Part shown: positions 52,050 through 58,187 of the stretch, one piece after another
Numbering within the stretch: the first letter of the stretch is position 1
Layout: every line of letters starts with the position of its first letter
NCBI RefSeq assembly: GCF_001423525.1
Contig: NZ_LMOI01000006.1
Span: forward strand, 917-59,103
Reading direction: 5' to 3'
Origin: Arthrobacter sp. Leaf137
GTDB taxonomy: Bacteria > Actinomycetota > Actinomycetes > Actinomycetales > Micrococcaceae
DNA: 58,187 nucleotides
The notes under the pieces: generated by a model
Databases searched by the model: none
Told to the model about the DNA's origin: nothing
Seen by the model: the letters and a program-made list of their open reading frames with translations, nothing else
Position numbers and translations under genes: made by a program

Positions 52050-54890
52050 ATGGCCATCAACATCAACGGCGCACCGGCCGAAACGGATCCCCGCCCGGGC
52101 CAGTGCCTCCGGACCTTCCTCCGGGAACAGGGAAACCCCGGCGTCAAGAAGGGCTGCGACGGCGGCGACTGCGGTGCCTGCACGGTCCACGTGGACGGCA
52201 CGCCGGTCCACAGCTGCATCTACCCCGCCGTCCGTGCCGAGGGGCACTCGGTCACCACCATCGAGGGACTGGCCGCCGCATCCGGCGACGGTCCCGGCCT
52301 GCACCCGGTGCAGCAGCAGTTCATGGAGCGGCAGGGTTTCCAGTGCGGCTTCTGCACCGCCGGCATGGTGATGACTGCCGCCACGTTCGACGACGAACAA
52401 AAGGACAACCTGCCCCGCAACCTCAAGGGCAACCTCTGCCGCTGCACGGGCTACCGCGCCATTGCTGACGCCGTCTGCGGCCACGCGGGGCACCCGGATC
52501 CGCAGGGGCAGGGCTCGGGTATCGCCGGGGCAAGCCAGCCGGACCCGGAACACGGCCAGCTCGGCGACGACGTCCCCGCACCCGCCAGCCGTGCGGTGGT
52601 CACCGGCGCGGCCCGCTACACCCTGGACATCCCGCAGGACCAGCAGCAGGCACTGCTGCACCTGAAGATCCTCCGCTCACCGCACGCCCACGCACGGGTG
52701 GTGTCCATCGACAAGGACGCTGCCCTCCGGGTCCCCGGCGTGGTGGCTGTCTTCACCTCCGACGACGCCCCGGAGCAGCTCTTCTCCACCGCCCAGCACG
52801 AACTGTTCACCGACGATCCGGACGATACCCGGGTGCTGGATGACGTGGTCCGGTTCATCGGGCAGCGCGTGGCCGCCGTAGCCGCCGAATCCGTAGCTGC
52901 CGCCGAGGCAGGCGTGCGGGCGTTGAAGGTTTGCTACGAAGAACTGCCCTCCGTTTTCACGCCGCAGGATGCCTTGCGTCCCGGCGCCCCGCTGGTGCAC
53001 GGTGACAAGGACGGCGCCACCGCGCGGATCTCCCGTCCGGACCGCAACGTGGTGGCTGAGCTGCATTCCGAGCTGGGAAGCGTGGCGGATGGGTTTTCAG
53101 CCGCAGACTTCATCCACGAACAGACCTACCGGACCCAGCGCGTCCAGCATGTGGCCCTTGAAACCCACGCGGCTATTGCCTCCATTGATGCCGAAGGGCG
53201 GCTCCAGGTCCGTACCTCCAGCCAGGTTCCGTTCCTGGTCCGGCGCACCCTGTGCCGGGTGTTCGGGCTGGAAGAGGACCGGGTGCATGTGGTGGCCGGG
53301 CGGGTTGGCGGCGGCTTCGGTGGCAAGCAGGAAGTCCTCACCGAGGACCTCGTGGCGCTCGCTGCGCTGAAGCTGAAGCGGCCCGTCCAGCTGGAACTCA
53401 CCCGCACCGAACAGTTCACCGCCACCACCACGCGGCATCCGTTCACCATCAAGCTCAAGGCCGGTGCCAGCAAAGACGGCCACCTCACCGCCCTGGAACT
53501 GGACGTCCTCACCAACACCGGAGCCTACGGAAACCATGGCCCCGGCGTCATGTTCCATGGCTGCGGCGAATCCCTGGCCGTGTACAAGTGCGACAACAAA
53601 AAAGTGGACGCCCACGCCATGTACACCCATACGGTCCCGGCCGGGGCGTTCCGCGGGTACGGGCTGAGCCAGATGATCTTCGCAGTGGAGTCCGCCATGG
53701 ACGAACTAGCCGCCGGCATCGGCATGGACCCCTACGAGTTCCGCCGCCGGAACATGGTGCGCGAAGGCGACCACATGTTGTCCACCCACCCGGAACCCGA
53801 GGAAGACGTGCACTACGGCAGCTACGGGCTGGACCAGTGCCTGGACCTGGTGCGCGGTGCCCTGGACCGCGGCCTGGAACGGTACCGGGCGGCTGGGCTG
53901 GACCAGCTGGGACCGGAATGGATGACCGGCGAGGGTGCCGCGCTGTCCATGATCGACACCGTGCCGCCGCGCGGACACTTCGCCCACTCGCGGATGCGGC
54001 TCCTTCCCGACGGAACGTACCAGACCGACGTCGGCACGGCCGAGTTCGGCAACGGCACCACCACCGTCCACGCCCAGCTTGCCGCCACCGCCCTGTCCAC
54101 CGAGGCTGCCCGGGTGGCGGTCCGGCAGTCGGACACGGACCTGGTGGAGCACGATACCGGCGCGTTCGGCTCGGCCGGCACGGTGGTGGCCGGAAAAGCC
54201 ACGCTCGCTGCGGCAGAGGAGCTTGCTGTCCGCATCCGGGCCTTTGCCGCAGGGATCCGGCAAACCCAGGCCTCCGCCTGCGTCCTCGAGGGAGACGCCG
54301 TGGTGGTGGACGGGACAGCCGTGGCACTGTCGGAACTGGCGCAGGCAGCTGCGGAAGCCGGCGTCGAACTCGCTGCCGAAGGCCGCTGGGGTGGAACCCC
54401 GCGGTCGGTGGCGTTCAACGTGCACGGCTTCCGCGTGGCGGTAAACCGGAGGACCGGAGAACTGAGGATCCTGCAAAGCGTGCAGGCCGCCGACGCCGGT
54501 GTGGTCGTCAATCCCCGGCAGTGCCGCGGCCAGATCGAGGGCGGCATTGCCCAGGCCATAGGTGCCGCGCTGTACGAGGAAGTGGTGGTGGACGACGCTG
54601 GTAAGGTCACCACGGACATCCTGCGGCAGTACCACATCCCCACCTTCGCGGACGTGCCGCGGAGCGAGGTGTACTTTGCCGATACCAACGACAAGCTTGG
54701 CCCGCTCGGTGCCAAGTCCATGAGTGAAAGCCCGTTCAACCCGGTAGCGCCCGCGCTGGCCAACGCCATCCGGAACGCCACCGGAGTGCGGTTCGCGTCC
54801 CTGCCCATTGCCCGGGACCGGATCTACCTGGGGCTGAAGGAGGCCGGGTTGGTGCCCGCGGACCACGTCCATTCCCAGCCGGTGCGGTGA
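52050..54890 (+). CDS. Xanthine dehydrogenase, fused 2Fe-2S and molybdopterin subunit
   Basis: A 946-residue subunit oxidising hypoxanthine and xanthine to urate. Residues 1-150 hold both 2Fe-2S clusters: CDGGDCGACTV near 36 and CGFCTAGM ... CRCTGYR near 98-135. After a ~40-residue Gly/Pro linker the molybdenum part follows: ARYTLDIPQDQ near 190, VALETHAAI near 370, GRVGGGFGGKQEV near 425, AGAFRGYGLSQ near 530 and the catalytic-Glu region GAKSMSESPFNPVAPALANAI near 890. Fusion of the iron-sulfur domain to the molybdenum subunit with a separate FAD protein is a variant layout. The gene is last of the guaD run. Confidence 0.95.
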   Translation: MAININGAPAETDPRPGQCLRTFLREQGNPGVKKGCDGGDCGACTVHVDGTPVHSCIYPAVRAEGHSVTTIEGLAAASGDGPGLHPVQQQFMERQGFQCGFCTAGMVMTAATFDDEQKDNLPRNLKGNLCRCTGYRAIADAVCGHAGHPDPQGQGSGIAGASQPDPEHGQLGDDVPAPASRAVVTGAARYTLDIPQDQQQALLHLKILRSPHAHARVVSIDKDAALRVPGVVAVFTSDDAPEQLFSTAQHELFTDDPDDTRVLDDVVRFIGQRVAAVAAESVAAAEAGVRALKVCYEELPSVFTPQDALRPGAPLVHGDKDGATARISRPDRNVVAELHSELGSVADGFSAADFIHEQTYRTQRVQHVALETHAAIASIDAEGRLQVRTSSQVPFLVRRTLCRVFGLEEDRVHVVAGRVGGGFGGKQEVLTEDLVALAALKLKRPVQLELTRTEQFTATTTRHPFTIKLKAGASKDGHLTALELDVLTNTGAYGNHGPGVMFHGCGESLAVYKCDNKKVDAHAMYTHTVPAGAFRGYGLSQMIFAVESAMDELAAGIGMDPYEFRRRNMVREGDHMLSTHPEPEEDVHYGSYGLDQCLDLVRGALDRGLERYRAAGLDQLGPEWMTGEGAALSMIDTVPPRGHFAHSRMRLLPDGTYQTDVGTAEFGNGTTTVHAQLAATALSTEAARVAVRQSDTDLVEHDTGAFGSAGTVVAGKATLAAAEELAVRIRAFAAGIRQTQASACVLEGDAVVVDGTAVALSELAQAAAEAGVELAAEGRWGGTPRSVAFNVHGFRVAVNRRTGELRILQSVQAADAGVVVNPRQCRGQIEGGIAQAIGAALYEEVVVDDAGKVTTDILRQYHIPTFADVPRSEVYFADTNDKLGPLGAKSMSESPFNPVAPALANAIRNATGVRFASLPIARDRIYLGLKEAGLVPADHVHSQPVR

Positions 54891-54944
54891 ACCGGCGGGC
54901 CGTAAAATTCCGGTGGCTGCCGGGCTGCCCCCTATAGTCGGGGG

Positions 54945-55925
54945 ATGGAACAACGGATTTTAGGCAGGACCGGACGGAACGTCTCCATCGTGGGGCTGGG
55001 CACCTGGCAGCTTGGCGCGGACTGGGGCAACGTGGACCCGGCCCAGGCCCAGGCCATCCTGGCGGCGTCCGCTGAGGCCGGTGTCACTTTCTTCGACACC
55101 GCTGACGTATATGGCGACGGCAAGAGCGAACAGGCAATCGGCAAATTCCTGGCCGACAACCCCGGGCTGGACATCACCGTGGGCACCAAGATGGGCCGCC
55201 GGATGGACCAGCGCCCGGAAAACTACACGCTGGCCAACTTCCGCCAATGGGTTGACCGCTCACGGAAGAACCTGGGAACCGACACCCTGGACCTGGTCCA
55301 GCTGCACTGCCCGCCCACACCGGTGTTCAGCAGCAACGAGGTCTACGACGCCCTGGACACCCTGGTGTCCGAAGGCGCCATCCGCAATTACGGCGTCAGC
55401 GTGGAGCGGACGGACGAAGCACTGGAAGCCATCCGGCGCCCGGGAACGGCCTCGGTCCAGATCATCCTGAACGCCTTCCGGCTCAAGCCGCTGGACGAGG
55501 TCCTGCCCGCCGCGAAGGCAGCGGGCGTGGGGATCATTGCCCGCGTCCCACTGGCGTCCGGGCTGCTGTCCGGGAAATACACCAAGGACACCACGTTCGC
55601 GGACAACGACCACCGGAACTACAACCGCGACGGAGGCTCCTTCGATGTGGGGGAGACCTTCTCCGGGGTGGACTTCCAGCTTGGCCTGAAGGCTGTGGCC
55701 GAGTTCGAGCAACTGGTTCCCTCCGGCGCCACCACCGCCCAGGCCGCCATCGCCTGGATTGCCGCACAGGACGGTGTCACCACGGTGATCCCCGGTGCCC
55801 GCAACGTGGACCAGGCCGTGGCGAACGCTGCCGCCGCGTCCGTGGCTGTCACCGATGAGTTCGGCGAGGGTGTCCGCTGGATCTACGACCACTACTTCCG
55901 CGAGGCCATCCACCCGCGCTGGTAG
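54945..55925 (+). CDS. Aldo/keto reductase
   Basis: A 326-residue NADPH-dependent TIM-barrel reductase. VTFFDTADVYGDGKSEQAIG near residue 45 has the catalytic Asp and Tyr, TVGTKMGRR near 80 the Lys, and VQLHCPPTPV near 120 the His; IPGARNVDQAVANAAAA near 285 binds cofactor. It is of the general YghZ/AKR11-like group with unknown carbonyl substrate. It is 54 bases after xanthine dehydrogenase, preceded by CGGGGG, and 26 bases before the DNA glycosylase. A functional link to purines is not apparent. Confidence 0.9.
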   Translation: MEQRILGRTGRNVSIVGLGTWQLGADWGNVDPAQAQAILAASAEAGVTFFDTADVYGDGKSEQAIGKFLADNPGLDITVGTKMGRRMDQRPENYTLANFRQWVDRSRKNLGTDTLDLVQLHCPPTPVFSSNEVYDALDTLVSEGAIRNYGVSVERTDEALEAIRRPGTASVQIILNAFRLKPLDEVLPAAKAAGVGIIARVPLASGLLSGKYTKDTTFADNDHRNYNRDGGSFDVGETFSGVDFQLGLKAVAEFEQLVPSGATTAQAAIAWIAAQDGVTTVIPGARNVDQAVANAAAASVAVTDEFGEGVRWIYDHYFREAIHPRW

Positions 55926-55951
55926 CCGGGATTCCAGGTCCGGACAGTTCC

Positions 55952-56593
55952 ATGCGGCCCGCGGACAGCGTTGACGCGTTCATTGGCGCGCTCGCCGCCG
56001 TGGAGCCGGGCGCCGACTGGACCAACTTCTTCGACCACACCGTGCCGGAGAACGCGCTGCGCCGTTACAACCTGAAGCGTTATCTGCAGGAGATGCTGGA
56101 ACGCCGCCCAACGGTCCTGCTGGTGGGCGAGGCGCCGGGCTTCCGGGGCATGCGGATTACCGGCGTGCCCTTCACCAACCGGACCATCTTCGAGGGGCCG
56201 GCCAACAACTTTGGGCTGTTCGGGCCCGGCAAGGGATACCTCCTGCCGCCCGAGGCTGCGGGGGTTGCGGCGGAACCCACGGCTACGGTGATGTGGGAAG
56301 TCCTGGCCGAACTCGGCGTCCTGCCGCTGCTGTGGAGTGCATTCCCGTGGCATCCACACAAGCCGGGGCAGCCGCTGACCAACCGCACGCCGCGGACGTC
56401 CGAAGCGGCCCTGGGCACCCCGTTCTGGCAGGCACTGGCGCAGCTCTTCGCTGTCCGCACCATAGTGGCCGTGGGTAATGTGGCCCATCGCAGCCTGCTC
56501 CGGAGCGGAGTCGATGCGCCCAAGATCCGGCACCCGGCCCACGGCGGCCGGGCCGGTTTTAGAAACGGGCTGGAGCAGTTGCTACTGCAGTAG
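55952..56593 (+). CDS. Uracil-DNA glycosylase superfamily protein
   Basis: A 213-residue protein of the uracil-DNA glycosylase fold. VLLVGEAPGFRGMRITGVPFTN near residue 53 is the motif-1 region typical of family 4-like and related groups (GEAPG), SAFPWHPHKPGQPLTNR near 128 and IRHPAHGGRAGF near 190 hold motif 2 with the conserved His. No iron-sulfur Cys cluster is seen, so it is not a classical family 4 enzyme. It converges on the cofactor transferase with a 12-base overlap of the ends. Role in removal of damaged bases is likely but the substrate is uncertain. Confidence 0.82.
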   Translation: MRPADSVDAFIGALAAVEPGADWTNFFDHTVPENALRRYNLKRYLQEMLERRPTVLLVGEAPGFRGMRITGVPFTNRTIFEGPANNFGLFGPGKGYLLPPEAAGVAAEPTATVMWEVLAELGVLPLLWSAFPWHPHKPGQPLTNRTPRTSEAALGTPFWQALAQLFAVRTIVAVGNVAHRSLLRSGVDAPKIRHPAHGGRAGFRNGLEQLLLQ

Positions 56594-57217
56594 GCGCAAC
56601 TGGTCCGGTGTGTCCACGTCCTCGCCGGTGGACTGGTCAGTGCAATCCACTTCGTCCACGAGTTCCGGATGGGCGCGGAGGAAGCCCCGTGCACCGGCGT
56701 CACCGGTCACCGTTGCGGCAACCGCGGCCCGCAGCGAAGCGTCGATGAGCAGTGGATGGCCGCGCAGGAGTTGGCTGACGGGACTGCCGCCATTGAGATC
56801 ACGACGGCGGTACGCGGCGGCGGTGATCCGGCCCGGACGGTGGGCGGCGAGCAGCCGCGCCACCGTTTCCGGGGTGAGTCCGGGCTGGTCCACGAGGGCC
56901 ACCAGCAGGTGGTCCGCCGGATCTGCCGTCCGTTCACCGAGCAGGAAGGAACTGCCCATGCCGGACTGCCAGTCCGGATTGGCGACAATCCGGCAACGGC
57001 CCAGGTCGGCCGCCGCGACGACGTCCACGGCACCCGCGCCGAGGACCACCACCACTTCCCGGCAGCCGCCGTCGGACAGTGTTCCGGCGGTGGCCTCAAC
57101 CAGCGGCCGCCCATGGAAGGGGAGCAGCGCCTTGGGCCCGAGGCCCAGGCGTGTCCCGGCACCCGCGGCCAGCACGATGCCCGTGGTGCGCCGCTCCTGC
57201 ATGCGTCCTTCTTCCAT
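56582..57217 (-). CDS. MocA-like molybdenum cofactor nucleotidyltransferase
   Basis: A 211-residue nucleotidyltransferase of the MobA/MocA type (NTP_transf_3). GIVLAAGAGTRLGLGPKALLPFHGRPLVE near residue 13 binds nucleotide, LLVALVDQPGLTPETV near 104 holds the metal Asp, and LNGGSPVSQLLRG near 141 follows. MocA adds CMP to molybdopterin for xanthine dehydrogenase-type enzymes, which fits the neighbouring xdh genes. ATG at 57202 with AAGGA is an alternative start. It is transcribed towards the xdh genes, converging on the glycosylase gene. Confidence 0.85.
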   Translation of the reverse strand: MEEGRMQERRTTGIVLAAGAGTRLGLGPKALLPFHGRPLVEATAGTLSDGGCREVVVVLGAGAVDVVAAADLGRCRIVANPDWQSGMGSSFLLGERTADPADHLLVALVDQPGLTPETVARLLAAHRPGRITAAAYRRRDLNGGSPVSQLLRGHPLLIDASLRAAVAATVTGDAGARGFLRAHPELVDEVDCTDQSTGEDVDTPDQLRLLQ

Positions 57218-57240
57218 ACCTGCACCCTAGCCACACGACG

Positions 57241-57278
57241 GCGGCGGGGCAGCTTCCTTCCGGAAACTGCCCCGCCGC
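57241..57278. terminator. GC-rich hairpin between aceE and the MocA-like gene
   Basis: GCGGCGGGGCAG and CTGCCCCGCCGC are perfect 12-base arms around a 14-base loop that contains a minor TCC/GGA pair. It follows the aceE stop by 16 bases on the minus strand. No T-tract is present on either side, so termination would depend on hairpin strength. Confidence 0.5.
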
Positions 57279-57294
57279 TGATCTGTTGTTCAGG

Positions 57295-58187
57295 TCAGGC
57301 GTCGCCGCCCACACCACCGGTGGTCCCGGCGTTGACGTCCAGGAGCTTGTACCGGTCCATGGCGTAGGCCGGTGCGCCTGCCTCAACGTCACCCCTGGCC
57401 GCGAGCATTTGCAGCGCCTTCACCACGATGGAGTGGGTGTCGTTTTTGAAGAAGCGGCGGGCTGCTGCGCGGGTGTCGGAGAAGCCGAAGCCGTCGGCGC
57501 CGAGGGTGGCGAATTCGTTGGCCCGAAGGCGCACCCACCCTTCATGCCTAACTGCCGGATCTGGTCGGGGACGGCTTTCATGTAGTCGGAGACGGCGACG
57601 ACGGGGCCGGTGGCGCCTTCGAGCTGCTGGGTGACGAACGGGACCCGGGCGGGTTGTTCGGGGTTGAGGAAGGCCTCTTCTTCGGCGGCGAGGCCGTCGC
57701 GCCGGAGTTCGTTCCAGGAGGTGACGGACCAGACATCGGCGGAGACGGACCAGTCTTCGGCGAGGATTCGCTGGGCTTCGAGGGCCCAGGGCACGGACAC
57801 GCCGGAGGCCAGGATCTGCGCCTTTGGTCCCTCAACGCCCGACGCCGAAACCCGGTAGATGCCGCCCAGGACACCCTGCACATCCAGGTTTTCCGGCTCG
57901 GCGGGCTGCACTATGGGCTCGTTGTAGACCGTGAGGTAGTACATCAGGTTTTTGTCGGAGCCAGCTCCGGTTCCTTCGCCGCTTGCGGCCGGCCCGTACA
58001 TGCGTTCGAGGCCGTCGCGGATGATGTGCCCCATTTCGTAGCCGTAGGCGGGGTCGTAGGTGACTACTGCGGGGTTGGTGGAGGCGAGCAGGGGGGAGTG
58101 GCCGTCGGCGTGTTGGAGGCCTTCGCCGGTGAGGGTGGTCCGTCCTGCGGTGGCGCCGATGATGCCAGCAGCACCTTCTGCTGGTCC
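57295..58187 (-). pseudogene. aceE: Pyruvate dehydrogenase E1 (AceE), 3' part with frame change
   Basis: The frame is open at the right edge and reads [77 protein letters not shown] and [14 protein letters not shown], all homodimeric E1 signatures, down to about 57552. From about 57534 the match resumes in another frame ([24 protein letters not shown] ... DRYKLLDVNAGTTGGVGGDA) to TGA at 57295. Between the two (57520-57551) there are 32 bases where the family has about nine. So there is roughly a 23-base insertion with a shift. It could be a true mutation, a dead paralogue, or an assembly error. The protein makes acetyl-CoA from pyruvate when intact. Confidence 0.8.

Overview
The window is high-GC, densely packed DNA with strong GGAGG-type ribosome sites. 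Its gene families (a DUF222-type HNH nuclease fragment, a GAF-ANTAR regulator, IclR/PadR/MerR/ArsR regulators, a stand-alone LigD polymerase, AceE-type pyruvate dehydrogenase E1) point to an actinobacterium, most likely an Arthrobacter/Pseudarthrobacter-like member of the Micrococcaceae. No tRNA, rRNA, CRISPR array, transposase or integrase was seen. Both edges cut through genes of multi-copy families (HNH nuclease on the left, aceE on the right), so the window may be a whole assembly contig.

Layout. 1-9.9 kb: HNH nuclease tail, a class A penicillin-binding protein, a PadR regulator with a perfect palindromic operator, an ammonium transporter with GlnR-like boxes upstream, an alpha/beta hydrolase, a nitrilase-family amidase, small membrane proteins (two DUF202, one YnfA) and a luciferase-like oxidoreductase. 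10-15 kb: a ferredoxin-type reductase with its fatty acid desaturase, an ArsR-controlled CDF metal exporter and a haloperoxidase-like hydrolase. 15.1-21.8 kb: a seven-gene minus-strand run of GAF-ANTAR, receiver-only response regulator, phosphodiester glycosidase, GT2-GtrA glycosyltransferase, DUF4956 membrane protein, VTC-type polyphosphate polymerase domain and a DUF4353 lipoprotein, closed by an intrinsic terminator. I read it as an uncharacterised cell-surface glycan/polyphosphate system. 22-35 kb: adenylate kinase paralogue, epimerase, PAP2 phosphatase, a MerR/J-domain pair, GH1 and GH15 glycosidases, an APP1-type phosphatase, DUF72, HAD, a zinc alcohol dehydrogenase and a serine-hydrolase-like lipoprotein that has lost its catalytic motifs.

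35.2-57.2 kb is mostly a purine-scavenging island. Guanine deaminase, 8-oxoguanine deaminase, a fused xanthine dehydrogenase with its FAD subunit and XdhC, a MocA-like cofactor nucleotidyltransferase, uricase and two NCS2 permeases bring purines to urate and beyond. (S)-ureidoglycine aminohydrolase, a DUF6986 putative aldolase, malate synthase and malic enzyme deal with the glyoxylate end. HIU hydrolase, OHCU decarboxylase, allantoinase and allantoicase are not in the window. An IclR-family regulator sits in the middle, and dyad operators resembling each other lie in front of the malic enzyme/IclR pair, uricase, a 61-residue small protein and the two deaminases. The guanine deaminase mRNA has a long leader that can form a closed multi-helix junction next to its ribosome site, a candidate undescribed riboswitch or attenuator.

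The last 0.9 kb is the 3' part of aceE, interrupted by a frame change.
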